Shown: positions 36,201 to 49,561, counted from the stretch's first letter. The stretch: DNA of 64,000 bases from Copromyces sp. CBS 386.78 (GCA_030685235.1 MU839242.1:26035-90034); one strand, 5' to 3'. Translations and numbers: made by a program. Notes: generated by a model not told the origin, from the letters alone.

Positions 36201-39086
36201 TTATTATACGAATAAGGACGTTAATAATTAATTTGAAGATCCTAATCTATTTTTGGCCTTTTATTATTAAATTAATTATTTAGGTCTATAATCTTTTACT
36301 TTCCCGTATAAATCTAGAGGGTAAAAACCTATAGGAAATATTAATAAAGGGAATAAATTTCTTAGAATAAATTTAAACCCTATATATTAAATATTTACGA
36401 TTTTACTTTTAAGATGCGTACTATTTTATTAAATTAGAAAAACGAATTAAAGGTAATAAATTTTATCCCCGCTCAATTAAAAGGAAGTTTATTAATTACA
36501 GCGATATATATAATTATATCTATAAGATTTGGATCCTAATAATTAATAAAATCATCAGGGTTAGTACGGTTAGATTTATTGAGAATAATAATATTAAAGA
36601 AATATTTGAGGAAAAGGAAATACTATTAGGAATCTATTTTTCTAATTAAATAATCGTTAAAATCGAGGAAATCGTTATAAGTAATTAATAAATTTGGGTT
36701 ATTATATCAAATATTAATTTAGAGAGTAGATAGAAGGTAAATAAAACTAAAATAGCAATAATATTTATCGTTAAATAATTAAACAATATAATAATAAATT
36801 TTAATAATATATATACAATATACCCTTTACCGAATCTAACGCCTATACTAAGTGCCCCTCCTATAACAATTATATTAATAAATTAACCGGACAATACTAT
36901 CGAAAACAATATTTCAAATCTTATAATTAATAATAATAACGGTTTATTTAACTTCAATAACTTTAAAGAGGAGCGACCGATCCCCCTTAACACACTTAAC
37001 GACGAAACCGACAATAAAGAAACAGTTACAATACTATTAAGTCTAATACTACATTAATAGGCCTGCGATTATACATTAACCCCTACCTTATAAAAGGATT
37101 TAGCTACTATAAGAAAGGCTCTAAATCCCCCGCTTACTATAGTCAAGATAGTCCTAATTTAAATAACGGCGTTAACCCGACCCCGTAGAGAAATAACCAA
37201 ATTAATAGATTACGACTATTATAATTAGAAGGTTAAAGATAATAATAATAATATAGTTATTAATAAAATAGATTTCCTAAATTTCTTTATTAGAATTATA
37301 GGACTTTAGAAAATCCGCCGTATCTTTATACCTTATTTTATAGTTACAAAGGTTTTCTAAATATAATAAATCGCCGATAAAATTCGTATTATCCCTGAAA
37401 TATTCTGGGAGGCTAAGAAACTACCTAATTACAATATATATTAGTTACTGGCTATAGAGAAATAGGCTAAAGTATTAGAAGATTTAGGAATTTAAGAGTT
37501 TGTTGAGAAAATACTAGATATATTCGTTCTCCTTAAACGATATATTTACAACGAAAAATACCTAATTAACGAAAAAAAGTATATAGCTCGAATAAAATAG
37601 ATCGTTTACAATAATTATAAAAAAGATAAATAGGATATTTAAAATATTTATATAATAATCGCTAATTTAATTAGTATTAGGCTATTCCTAACTATTATAA
37701 TTTTTTTCGACTACGAATACTAGTAATTTAATTTTAATATAGCCTTCTTCAACGTACCGATCCCTCCTAAATAATTTTATTACATTAAATAATTGAAAGG
37801 TTTACTAAAGAAGATAATTAATTAAGGTAACACGGTCCACGTTCTACGGAGGGTACTATATAGTTTTAAAAGGAGTCCTTTATTTTAATTTAATACCCTT
37901 TACCTAATATTAAAAGAAATAAGCTTTAAAATAGTCGGAGTAAATAAATATTTAATAAATAATAAACATTTGGGAATATTAATTATATTTTACATAAATA
38001 ACTTCCTAATTACCATAAGAACCAATAAAACTATTAATATTATTAAAACTAACTTCGAAAAATATTTTAAATTCAAATAATTAGGAAAGGTACGTACGTT
38101 CTTAGGCTTTAATATCGTAAATAATCGTAAAGAAAGAACGGTCTTTATTTACTAAGAACGTTATACCCATACTATTATTAAAGATTTTAATAACGAAGAC
38201 CTCTATAGCGTTAAAACACCCTAACTATAAAACTTTAAAATTAATAGGGGTATTAAAATCAATAATAATAAACTATATTTCAAAATAATAAGGTAATTAA
38301 ATTACTTATTAATAGGAATCCGACTAAATATTACATATATTATTAGTAAACTTTATAAAAATAATACTAAACCTATAAATAAATATATCATTATAATAAA
38401 ATACTTATTTAAATACCTAAAGGAATATACCAAATTCGGGATTATATTAGGCGGCTACTATAAATCAATTAATAACTATTTCGACTTATAATTTAAATAC
38501 TTTATAGACGCCTCCTTCGCCGACAATATCCTTTTAAAGCGTAGTATAACTAAGCACATAATATTCTTAACCTACGGTCTAATCCTCTAAAAATCGAAAA
38601 AATAGGAATTCATAACAACCAGCACTACAAAAGTAAAATATACGAACTTCGTACCATCAACAAAATCGTTCGAATAGGTTAGAAACATATTCAAAAATCT
38701 AAATTTTCCATAAAATCCGCTCAACGATAATAACGAAATTAAAATTAACGTTATCCTATTTATAAATAGCGCTAATATAAGGGAGCGGGTATTAAACCCT
38801 AATACCTCAATACGTAATCGTTATATTAATGTACGCTATAGATAGCTAATCGAACAATCCGATAAAAAAGCTATTAAAATAATTTATATCCCTAATTATA
38901 AAATAGCGGCAAACAATTTAACAAAGCCATTAAAGGCGGACAAGCACAATAGGTTTATCGGTTTAATAGGATTAGTAATAAAGGATATACTTAGGCTTAA
39001 AAATACCAAGAATTATTACAATATAAATAAAAATAACTATATATATAGTATTTTAGCCTTGAGAACGGTCTTTCGGTCTATAGGGG
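36200..39086 (+). pseudogene. Ty1/Copia pol, 5'-truncated
   Basis: Plus strand. The end of integrase is recognisable at about 36400-36620 (KFYPRSIKRKFINY ... YKIW, then VIRVSTVRF). The RT follows with FDYEYQQFNFNIAFFNV (about 37710-37760) and YINN at 37991-38002, the YVDD motif with both Asp changed to Asn, then LGFNIV. RNase H has DASFAD (38507-38524) and downstream LTYGLI. Late sequence KIAANNLTKPLKADKHNRF matches the usual D.LTK.L....H..F end of Copia pol. The gag, protease and most of integrase are missing. Confidence 0.85.
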
Positions 39087-39800
39087 TGTATTGTGAGGGT
39101 AGTTACGTAGCCTATACCAGCGCCATTCACTAGACACACGGCTCTAGGCGCACGGCTCCACCGGCCTCCTCTCGTACCCTACTTTCCAGCCCTCCAAACT
39201 CGCCGCCTCTCTCCTCTTATCTCTCCATAGCATCATTCACAGCCATTCATACAGCCTATTCACAATTAACCATTACTTACTTTCTTACTCTACCGCCATT
39301 TACTAATCTTAATATATATAATACATAAATATCTTATATAAAAATATATAAATCGTATTATAAATATTAATACTATTACTAATATTACCAACCTTAATAC
39401 TACTCTCAACACCATCCCTAACAACTCACTACTCTCAAATACCATTACTAATATTACTACTCTTAACACCACTCTTAATATCACCAACCTTAATACCACT
39501 CTCAAACACTATCCCCAATATCTCACTACTCTCATACACCATCACCAATATTACTATTTTCAACGCCACTCTTAAACACCACTTTCAATACTATCTCCAA
39601 CAATATTACCTATATTATTACTAATTTAACGTAAACTAGCCTTTATAAACTATACTCCCGTAACCTCTATTACCAATCCTAAGTAACAACCAGCTATAAT
39701 ATTATTATTAGTCTTATACACGCTAACTATTGTCTAATCTACCTAGTAGGCATACGGTGCTGCTTCCATTCGTAGTTAGGAGAAAAAACCGTACCTTGCG
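39087..39800 (+). repeat. Probable Copia 3' LTR and tail
   Basis: A polypurine stretch (TATAGGGG) precedes TGTATTGTGAGGGTAG, a plausible LTR start at 39087. The LTR end is not determined because no partner LTR exists in the window. 39100-39300 is only lightly mutated and relatively GC-rich. 39365-39620 is a degenerate tandem repeat of ACTCTCAACACCA / CCAATATTACTA units. Confidence 0.55.
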
Positions 39801-40299
39801 GCCGGGTAAAAACCCTTTATTTCGCTATTATAACTATCGCGTTATAGCGCCGCTACCTTCCCTATTTATCTCCTACTTTAAATAGCCTTATTACCCTCTA
39901 AAGGCTATAATTATAAATTCCCGCCGTACAATCCCCCTAGCCCCCTACCCCCTTTCTATTTCCCCTTCTACCCTAATTAATAAATTTAAACGGTCGTATA
40001 CCTATAACGTTATTCCCTATTATCCTTATCCCCTTTTTCTATTACCTATTACCACTTATAATTATATTAAAGCACGCTATTTTATTCTAATTTAATTATA
40101 TATAATTATAGCGCCCTACGCCTATTTTATAAGTTCCCGCCTATCGCTTCTCTTTCTTTTTAAACTTTCCCCCTTTTTTCTCCTTTATATTTCCTAATTT
40201 CTTTATTACCATTTACCCGTAATCTTTCCGTACCCGGTCCGCTTACACTATTTCAACGTATTTATAATTTCGTTATAATATTTTTTCATAAAAATATTA
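39801..40299. other. CT-rich spacer
   Basis: Pyrimidine-rich, with runs such as CCCCCTAGCCCCCTACCCCC; no coding sequence seen. It may be the leader or long terminal region of the unknown element to its right. Confidence 0.4.
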
Positions 40300-41950
40300 G
40301 CCCGTCTAACAGTAGGGCTAAAGTTTTTAAAACGAAAACTATTAAAATTTTAAATAATAAGTTTAAAATTACCGTATCGATTTTAACTATACTTCGTACT
40401 CTTTCTAACCGGAAAATTAAAGCTATTATTCGTACTATAATTAAAGATGACTTCTTTAAAGAAATTAAGGCCGATAATATTAAAAAATACGAAGCTACTA
40501 TAATTTATTTCCGCTTTCTAACGGACGATATTTAATATTTTTAATATATTAAAGCGTTTTATTATATAATTTTACGCATATTTTATAATTATACATCGTT
40601 TTATTTTATTAACTTTTATAAATTCCATCGTTATTTTAATTCGATATTATATTAAAGGCTATTATTAATTCTATATTAATTAAATTTCGTACTATTTATA
40701 AACGTTATAAGCGTAGTAAGTATTCCGAAGTATATTCGGGCGGTCGTTATATCGGTATTATTCGTATTCTTATTAAAACTACGTTCGAAATTCGCTATAT
40801 TCCTACTAATATTCCGGTACCTTCTTTACTATCCGACGCCCTTACTAAAATAATTTCTACGTAGTACATAATTACCGAAGTCGAAAATACCGACGACGCT
40901 ATCTTAACTTTTAATAGCGATTAAAACAATATTATAGAAATTTTTAACCCTCTTATCGCTTTAAAGAAATAAAAATTCGAAATTAACGCCGGCGGTTATA
41001 ATATAAACGTTAGTATTATCCATTATAATACTATACTCTTATATATTATTATAAATAAATCCCTTCGTATTATAAAAGTATTAATTATTAAGGTTAATTC
41101 CTAATTTACTACGTTCGATAATCGTTTTAATAAAATTAACGTTCGTATAAAAAATATTGAAGATATTTCTATTAGTATTAGCGCTACGTTTGAATTTATT
41201 TCTTCTTATTTTAATATTATTATAAATAATATAAATCCCTTCCGATTCCCATTAACATTCCGTTATTAACCCGTCCCTAAATTAAAAATATATAGGTTAT
41301 AAATTAATTAATTAATTTTGAAATATTTATTATATTTATTAATCCTATTTTCGGCCCCGCTTCGGCCGCTAAAAGTAGGCGCGGCGGAGTAAAGACTTTG
41401 CCCTAGCGGTCTAAAATTAACGAAGACGAATTTATATTAGACGAAGAGGGAGTTGACGCTAACTCCGATAATAATTATCCTATTTTATTTCTAGCCGGCC
41501 CTTTAATTAATTAATTTGTAGACGACTCTATTTGGGAGGTTTAGGCCTAATATTTCTTTAACGTCTTCTAACTATTTTCTTTATAGCGCCGCTATATTAC
41601 TTCTCGTAATCGATTTTTAGGATTAAATAGTTAAAATATTAGAAGTAAACGGTATTATTCTAATATCGCTACGTTTTCGTAGCGGTTCCGGTTAATAGCC
41701 TCTTATAATTTTTTCTATATTTAAAGATAATAATTTGGGGGGTAAATAAATATATTCCTATATTCGTTCTTTAATAATTATTTAATATTTCCTAATACTT
41801 CCTCTATTTCCCTTATTTATTCGATTTTTACCGCTAGGCAATACTCCTATAATTTATTTAATTATAAAGCCTAACGAAGGATTTTATCCGCACCCTATAT
41901 ATCTTCGAATTAATTGTGAAATTATTCGATATTTATAGGCTATAATAGGT
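40300..41950 (+). pseudogene. Unknown element ORF remnant
   Basis: Plus-strand protein-like frame (with a shift near 40660) when stops are read as Gln. Landmarks: VYSGGRYIGIIRILIKTTFE and IPVPSLLSDALTKI (about 40730-40860), ENTDDAILTFNSD (about 40890), NAGGYNINVSIIHYNT (about 40990), SRRGGVKTLP (about 41385) and an acidic NEDEFILDEEGVD (about 41420). I do not recognise the family and see no RT, protease or integrase motif. It could be a gag/ORF1-like gene or an ORF of a DNA transposon. The minus-strand LINE lies immediately to the right, so the two are probably separate insertions. Confidence 0.4.
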
Positions 41951-41999
41951 CCTTCAACCTTATATCTTCTATATTTATATAATTTAGTATAATATATTT

Positions 42000-44800
42000 A
42001 AATATTTCTTTTTCTAATTTATACCGGTAGTAAAATATAAAGATATTTAGTACCCTTCTTTTAAATAGAAAAGCTTTAAGGCCGATCTTCCCTATCCTAG
42101 CTTAAATTAGGAGGGAGCTTATTATTTTAAAGAAGGAATACGGCGGTATATTATTATTTATACTACGCTAAATATAGTATTATAAGGTAATTCTATTGAA
42201 CTTCGCTTATATTTCGGCGGTATTTAGTTTCTTCATCTTTTTTATAGCTTCTATTACTTTAATATACTATTTTATAATTTATTCTCTTTTACTAGCTATT
42301 TCTAATTACTTCTCCTTTTCGCTCGGCGTAAATTCTTTAACTTCTTTTTATAATATAATAATTAAGGCTTAATATTAGGCCTAACCTACTTTCGCTTTAC
42401 TATTAATTAGCAGTAATTATAGCGGTTTCCTTCTTTTACCTATTCGGAATTTTATTATAATCTTTTTGGGCGTCCTTCTTATAAAGGCCGTTACCGGAGA
42501 TTTATTAAACTAATTTTCGAACGCTTTTACCCTTTTATTAAAGTAGAAGTCGAATAGTAGGTAGAAAGTCTTTATTTTAATATTGAACGTTAATATTAAT
42601 TTATACGCTTTAAATACTACTTTAAAATAATTTATTTATATTATCGCGAATAATTTTATAAGCCCTTTAAATTCCTTTAATAGCTTTATAAGGATATATA
42701 TACGCCGATACCTTATAGGTTATAGCCGTACGGATTATTTTTATATATATTTCTTTCGCTTTAATTAAATTATAGCCCTACATTTTCACTATAATATAAA
42801 TAAATATAAAAATCTAAATTGATATTTTCTTTTTAACCGTTTAAAAATAGGTATAGTAAATTAATTTGTAGTTTAATTATACTTTAAGGAATTTCGCCAA
42901 TTCCGTAGGGGTTAGCTAATAGTCTCCGAACGCAATTATTTCGGCCTTTAATATTTAAATTTTAATAAAGTAAATATGTTCGGATTTATTAACTTCGAAT
43001 TCTATATCCCTTTCCTCTATTTAAATATAATATATTTACTATATTTTTTAAAATTTCCTATAATTATCTTTTATCGACTTTAAAAAGGCTAAGATATAAA
43101 TATTGGCCGTAAAGTCTATTATTACTATCCTTCTTAACTCTTTTAACGCTTCGTATAATATAATAATAAAAATAAGGAAGAAAATAAATAATAAAGGGAA
43201 ACTTTAAAGTACCCCGGCAGGTATTTTAAATTCCCATAATAATTTCCCGTCGAAGAATAGACTTCCCCGATAGTCCGTTAAAAAACTTTCAATTTAATAG
43301 AATAATTAGTATAATAGCCCCTTCTCCTATAGGGTATAGAAGAGCTACTGGTAATTTATTTTATTGAACGCCCCTTTAAAGTATAAGAACAATAATAAAA
43401 TTACCGCTCTTAATTCTTATATTATATATATTATATTAATAATAATATAAATTATAAATTTTATCGACCTTCCTTTCCTATTTCCTATCTACTTATTTAA
43501 TAAGAGCCTATATTTTTCCGCCGTTTAAACGAACTTTTCTACTACAATTACTTCTAATATTTTCCCTACGTAATTTAAAAATATAATAGGGTATTACGCG
43601 TTTACTATCTTCTACTATACTATTATTTTATTAGGCTTTTTTAATATAATTACTTTTATATAATATTATTAGGACGGGAAAAAGCCAAAAGTAAAGTTCG
43701 CTATTACAATTACTATTAACGCCCGGGCTAACGGCCTTCTATAAATTTTAAATAGTTTATTAAAAAGCTAATCGTTTCTAAGAATTTTATTAAATACTAT
43801 CCGGCCGAAAGTTTTAATTATATTATCCGCACTCACTTTATAATTTATAGGTAACTCCCTTTCCTTCTTCCCTCTCTAATTTAATAATTAGTTAGTAAAT
43901 ACCTCAACCCTTAAAAAAAACCGTTCTATTAGTATTTTTACCTTCCTATTATAATCCTTTTTTTCTTCTATATTAACTTCTTTACATAGCGTTAAAAATT
44001 TTAGGGGTTCTAATAGCAAATAATTTTATATTTTATTTTACTACTTTAACGCCTAAAGTTTCTTAGGGTTTTTCAATATATCTTTTATTAGGGTACATTA
44101 CCATTTTATTTATATAAAGTTAATAACTTCGGTTTATTTCTATTACGCTTCCTCTATTTCTCTTCTACAAAATAGTATCCTCTTCGCTTACTAGGCTTTC
44201 ACTACTTTTTTTACTCGTTTAACGGCTTTTTTTTATATTCAAATCCTATTAGTCCATATATTTTCTTACCCCCCATTTCCGTTTCGGTACCGCTTCTTCT
44301 ACAATCTTTACTAATTCGTCTATTAACCTTCCTATTATTTCTTTTAATTCTTCGACTATAATAATTATAATTAGGATTATAATCTTTTCTACTATTAATT
44401 CTTTTACATACTAAATATTTATTAATACTTAACTATACCCCTTAAGAGTATTTTCTAATATTTTATTAATATTTATATAGATTAAGACCGATTAAATTCA
44501 CCTAATAAAAACGGGGTCTTCCATTATTTAATACGTAGTATAGAATTTATTTAATATTTAAATATAATCAATAGTACTATTAAATCCTTATTAGAAAGCG
44601 TTCTCTAACCTAGTCGGTTCGCTTATAAATATTACTAATATTAAATAGTAGTTTAATATTAGTAAAAAGAGTATTTAGCTACCCCGATTTTTTCTTCTAT
44701 AAATATTTTACTATAAATAATAGAAGTTTATATCCCTAATTACAATATCTTTTCCTCTAAATTTCACTACGATTTCTTTAAAGGGGGTATACTAATCCTA
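42000..44800 (-). pseudogene. Non-LTR retrotransposon (LINE), endonuclease-RT remnant
   Basis: Minus strand. A C-terminal endonuclease region is suggested at about 44490-44560 (LLGEFNRS, like the LLGDFN motif). The RT begins around 43690 and includes YPIIFLNYVGKILEVIVVEK (about 43540-43600) and IGNRKGRS (about 43465-43490), matching the P.SLLN..GKI.E and G....RS blocks of fungal I/Tad-type LINEs. The order endonuclease, linker, RT and then a basic C-terminal region (42140-42500) fits a single ORF2. Neither the poly-A end nor ORF1 was identified. Heavily mutated, with many stops and possible frameshifts. Confidence 0.75.
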
Positions 44801-45073
44801 CTTTAAACTTACGTCTTAAATTAGTAAGTAAATTAATTATACCTTTATTTTACCATTTCCTTCCCTTAATTTTATTATTATTTAGTCTTCTTTTTATTTA
44901 TAATTTTATTAATTTATTATAAATCTTTTATTTATATATAGTATTACCTTCCTTTAATTAATATTATTTAACGCTTAATAATAGGAAATTTTAATACTAA
45001 GTATATTACCCGCGGGGGTACGACCCGGCTTTTAGAAGGCTATAATATTATAGTATTCTTCTATTTCTAAAAT
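44801..45073. other. AT-rich spacer left of Gypsy-B
   Basis: No coding sequence recognised. Includes a small GC-richer patch CCGCGGGGGTACGACCCGGC (45010-45029). Confidence 0.4.
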
Positions 45074-45308
45074 TATCACAGGGTTAGCCTATGTTGTATA
45101 TGCTAGTGACAGTAGCTCTCTGAGACTATTGTCACCATCTCGGTTAATTGGCTGCGGCCTCCCGCTATAGACCTACTAGGGGTTTATAGCTCGAATCCTA
45201 TAAAAGCCTATCTCCCGAATGTACCTCTACACTTCTCTTCCTTTCTTCTCCTCGTGTAATTACGTATATTTATATTTATACTTAATTTCTCGCCCTCTAC
45301 CCGTAATA
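45074..45308 (+). repeat. Gypsy-B 5' LTR
   Basis: 235 bp; shares with the 3' LTR the blocks AGGGTTAGCCTATRTTGTAT, CTCTGAGACTA, TTGGCTGCGGCCTCCCGC and GCCCTCTACCCGT. Differences are C/T and G/A, at different positions in the two copies. Confidence 0.9.
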
Positions 45309-45639
45309 GTTAATTATACCTTTTAATTATTGTATTTATAGTGTAAACCTATTTATCGCGATTATTTTTAATCGCGCGCGTATAGGGATCGCTTCGTTAC
45401 GAATCGCTAAGCCTAATACCCTCCCTTAAACTTCGATAATTGTAGTTACGACAATTGCCCAATTAAGATTCTAATATTTTTTTATTAATATATAAGGGAA
45501 AGTACTCTTTATCCAATAAATAAGAGATCGCTTATCTTTAACTATTTTAAATAGTTTTAATAACGGAATTTTACTTTAAACGGTCTTAATTGTAGACTTT
45601 CACCTCTCTTTTATTTCGAATAGTTACTTCTTTTTTATT

Positions 45640-47229
45640 TTATATTTTACGACGATAGTAATCCCGCCCTTTTTTCCCCTAATAGTAATACCCCTAATAG
45701 TAATCTTCTTAACCTTTTTATTCTTACTATTAGTAATAGTAACCCGTTTAATTTAGAATTATTATATTCCGCTATTAATACCCTTAATAGCGAGCTCGAT
45801 ACTATAGTCTATTGTATTACGCTTTTCGAATTTCCTTAACCCGTTATTATAATTTTCGTTAATTTTTTCGAAGGACTTGACTAGTAAGAAGGATTCCTTA
45901 TCCTATACGACCATTTCGAAGTAGCCTCCCTTTTTTCTAAGGCCCCCGCTTTCTAGTTTATTATTATACTTTTTAGTCGCCTTTATTATACTAATTTCGA
46001 ATACTACGACGATTTCGAAAGCGATTTCTAATATTCTAAGGAGGAATTTAAGATTACCCGCTAAATAGCCGACGATGCCCAATCTAATTTTAATTAAAAG
46101 AATTTCGATTATATTGGTTTTAAGTCCGTTTATAATATTTTATTTGCGGAATATAATATTTTTAAAGTATAGGCTTCCTCTTCTTCCCCTATTAATAATA
46201 CGATTACGAAAGTAATTATATTTTCTTTTCTTCGTTAAACGGTAAAGAACCCACCTATTTTTATAGGCAAAGAAATTAGTAGTCCCGTTCGTAAATATAA
46301 AATCTTTAAAGCTTAGCGTTTTTATATCTAATTTTAATAAAAATATAATACCGTTCTTTACTTTTTTAAAAATATTAAAATCATTTGTACTATTATATTT
46401 CTAGGACTTAAAATTTTATCCGGCATATAAGATAATTTAAACGTAATTTAATTGGACCCTAATAAGGCGAATTAGCGCTAAAAGACAAGCGTTAAATTTA
46501 TAGAATATTTAATTTCTTATTTTTAGAATATAAATTTCAAAATAGATGCCAGCCGCCGTTTATAAGAATTATATATAAAGAATATATTTTTCGCGGATTT
46601 CGAATTTAAATTAATTAATTTAATAAATATCTACGGTTTTAATAATTCGATAAAGGTTTATTATTTTTATAATAAAATTAATAAACATTTTTATAATATT
46701 TTCGCTCACCGTAACCTTCCCTCCGATAACGATTTTAAATATTAGTTCGAAATTTATTATAACGTCGCCGGCAACTTTAAGGACGCGGATTATCGTTAGA
46801 AAATAGCGAACTATTTCTTTAATCCTAGTAGCGGTACTAGTAATAATAATAGTAGCGGAAGTCGCTTTAACGCTAAACCGTTTATTAATAATATTCTTAT
46901 TAGTTAAGGCGGTAATAAAATAGATTTAAACGCCGTTAATTTCGTAGTTTTTATTTATAAAGATATTTTCGACTAGCGTTTTTACAATAGCTTCTACCGT
47001 CGTTATAGCAAGCCCGGCTATATCGCCCGTAATTGTACCGCTTTAGTTAATTATAGTTCTTAGGGCCCCTAATATTCCGTTAATAAGAAGTTAAAGAATA
47101 AAAATCGTAATAAGGGTCGTAACTAAAAGTAGGTTTACGCTACCGATACCGCTTTAATTACCCCAGCTATTCCAACCGCCCCCGCCGAACCCGCTACTAG
47201 TAAAAAATATTATAATAATTAAGAAAATG
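45640..47229 (+). pseudogene. Gypsy-B gag remnant
   Basis: Plus-strand frame rich in N/S/D ending at the el5 insertion. A CCHC zinc knuckle remnant lies at 46995-47036 (YRRYSKPGYIARNC; the first two Cys are now Tyr and the His is Tyr, all TpG/CpA transitions). After it come basic NKKLKNKNRNKGRN and an A/P/T-rich linker. The last codon before el5 is AAT 47226-47228 plus G. The frame continues at 58215 (CT AGC), so gag and pol form one reading frame without a shift. Confidence 0.8.
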
Positions 47230-47247
47230 CTTAGCCTCTATATATAG
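47230..47247. other. el5 left terminus
   Basis: CTTAGCCTCTATATATAG; inverted relative to the right end for CTTAGC and TATATAG with a small length difference between them. Confidence 0.65.
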
Positions 47248-48247
47248 TCGCGTATAAAAGCCTCATAGCAGCCGGCCCCCCCTTTGAACCTCCCGTCACT
47301 ATACAGGCGCGCGACGGTTCCTTGCTCCTTCCGGTACCATGGTGAAAAACCGACTCCACACGGTAACTTAGAGCGAACCGTCCCAGGACCGTTGCTCCAG
47401 GTCACATCTGGCAGTCGCAAATGGGCTCCTACACCCAAACCTGGTGGTCGCGGGCAAGAGCTTGCGCGAGCTCATGGGTAGTCGCCAGACATGTTAGGAA
47501 GTCGCGATCAATCGTGCATACGAGGTGCAGCATTGGTGCCCCAGACCGTGCGAACCAGATCAGATCATTTTTCTACGGACCCACTAGCTACCTGCAATGC
47601 CCCCAATCCTGCTGCCCCCACGCTACTGCCCGCTGCCGCCCACCTAGGGGCAGCGCACGGTCCAGTACGCTGTACCCCCGACTACCGACCCCCGGCCCCG
47701 GCACTGCACTGCACGGCCCTAGCACCGCCTAGCGCCCGGCAATCCCGGCACCGCTCCCCGGCGCTGCGCGCCGGTCCGGGATACAAATGCGATGCGATAC
47801 CAATTGAATGTGACACGAATTGAATGCGCTTGCGTTGTAATTAGGTTGTACTACGCTTGTAGTGCCTGATGGGAATGTCCTAATGATTAACGCGGCCCGG
47901 GCGACTGTTAGACTTCTGACATGCTGAAAAAGATGATTAATGGTACAAATGTAAGGTACTAGAGTGATAACGGCGGTTAGACAACGGCGGTCAGACAATA
48001 TAGATGCGAAGGCGATAGAGATCAGGGCTGTAGATGAATTGTTAGACTGGTAACGATTAAAGCTTTTAGGTTGTAGACTTATATATTTCGAATCATAGAT
48101 AGGTTTTTACTAGTCACAAATATTATTAATGTTAGTTAAGATTTAGAATACGTAGATTGAATAATGTTAGATAGGACTTGGAATACGTAGATTGAAGCTG
48201 ATAGTCTATATCAAGATGAGGTCCCAGTTTACCCAGGCCTATGTAGG
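47248..48247. other. el5 left subterminal region
   Basis: About 1 kb between the left tip and the A/B stop. GC-rich and unmutated at 47270-47790 (so several open frames appear by chance), AT-richer from 48050. Contains GACGGTTCC (47310), the 20-mer at 47375-47394, and a direct repeat of GTTAGATAGGACTTGGAATA / GTTAGTTAAGATTTAGAATA followed by CGTAGATTGA (48130-48196). No gene is supported here. Confidence 0.55.
47375..47394. repeat. Subterminal near-palindrome, left copy
   Basis: GAACCGTCCCAGGACCGTTG, identical to 58029-58048. Both copies lie about 145-166 bp from their ends; AACCGTCC/GGACCGTT is a near-palindrome. Candidate transposase binding site by analogy with subterminal repeats of CACTA elements. 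Confidence 0.6.
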
Positions 48248-48548
48248 CTAATGGCCACGTTTGTTCCTGTCTTTAAGCTTCGAAATATCGACAATGTAGA
48301 CACGGTCTGTCTGAAGAGCTGGAAGGCCGATAATAATGGACTCGTGGGTGTCCTCGATCATTAGCACTCGTAGGTAGGTGATTGTCTGTCCCGCAGGTGC
48401 AGGTATTACTTTGGTCAGTACAAGAAAGATGCGGCGTTCGTTCATACGGGCTTGCTCGTGCACTAAGATGTGGTCGATGCGGCCAAAGTCGTCGGCCTCT
48501 CTGTACCGGACATGATCGCCAATATTGAATGTATGCCGCTTGAAGGTC

Positions 48549-48858
48549 CTGGCATCCGAATGGTTAGCTTCCGTTCTGTATGCATTAATGACACTGCATG
48601 ACACTGCATGATATGGCATGATGTAGATCTTCGATGCCGTGGTGTCATGGCTGTTGCTATGACCGATAGTGCAGCGTTCGTCTGGAAATGCATGTGTTCG
48701 AATATATTGACCAGTTGTAATGTAGGGATACGGACAGGGACAAGGAAGATATGGCCAAGGAAGACAGCGAGGGACAAGGAAGACAGGGACAAGGAAGACA
48801 GGGACAAGGAAGACAGGAACAAGGAAGACAGGGACAAGGACATGGGACAAGGACTTAC
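48549..48858 (-). other. Intron 3 of el5 gene A/B
   Basis: 310 nt: donor GTAAGT at 48858, branch GCTAAC and acceptor CCAG ending at 48549. Contains the 15-bp minisatellite. Frame is preserved (VSFSDE joined to TFKRHTFNIG). An alternative in-frame acceptor (ACAG before AACGGAAGC, about 48570) is possible. The donor phase (2) is the same in el1 (6543). Confidence 0.65.
48733..48852. repeat. 15-bp minisatellite in intron 3
   Basis: GACAAGGAAGACAGG repeated about seven times with variants. The LVPVF and DKEDR repeats in open frames here are shadows of it. Confidence 0.9.
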
Positions 48859-49374
48859 TCGTCAGAAAACGACACCCTACTATTGTACTGGATAATACCA
48901 AGCCCGAAGACCATATATTGTATACTATAGTTAATGTCGTATGCCTGACTGAGGGCGCGGCGAAACACATCTGGCATTTGCTTTAATGTTAGCGGTAGAT
49001 AATACGGCTCGCCAATATCTCGGTTAATCCCAGCTGCAATTCGGTGGCGGATATTCCTCATAGTAGTGACTTTGAGCTTGCCAGACACGGCTGGTCGTCG
49101 ATGGGTATCGTCCGCCGAATAGTCGATGTCGAATTCGTCGTCGTCGGCATTATCCATCAAACCAATCCGGATCTGCTCTTCGCAATACAGCAGTTTTTCG
49201 AAGATGCTGGGTATCTGCTTGGTCAGATCGTTGATTTGGCGTGTCAGCGTGGGGTCGGACAAGGCGAAGGCGTTCAGTATAACGAATCGAATAGTATGAA
49301 CGATACGCTCGTATTGTAGAATGAACTTTTCGACATCGCGGCCGTTGGTCGTCTCTACTGTCTTCTTCAAGCGC

Positions 49375-49561
49375 CTGGATTGACGTTGTCGTTGTCGTCA
49401 GCTTCAATTCAATCGACGCCGTTAACTGCGGCCGGCTTTTTATATTTCACGATACGGCAGCCCTAGTCACGTAGACGGCATCACCACCACAAGCGAGCGG
49501 CGCCAAGACTTGTCCATCCAACTTCAGGGGCATTGCATACAATGGGACTGGGGCGACTTAC
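49375..49561 (-). other. Intron 2 of el5 gene A/B
   Basis: 187 nt: donor GTAAGT at 49561, a CTGAC branch candidate and acceptor CAG ending at 49375. Joins EEKYH to KRLKKTVETT. The TAA that seems to end the A frame is inside the donor. el1 has the same intron at 5873-6054. Confidence 0.75.

Noticed and set aside
47238..47998. Several overlapping open frames in the GC-rich left part of el5
   Set aside because: No homologue among the other copies, overlapping on both strands, explained by GC-rich composition.
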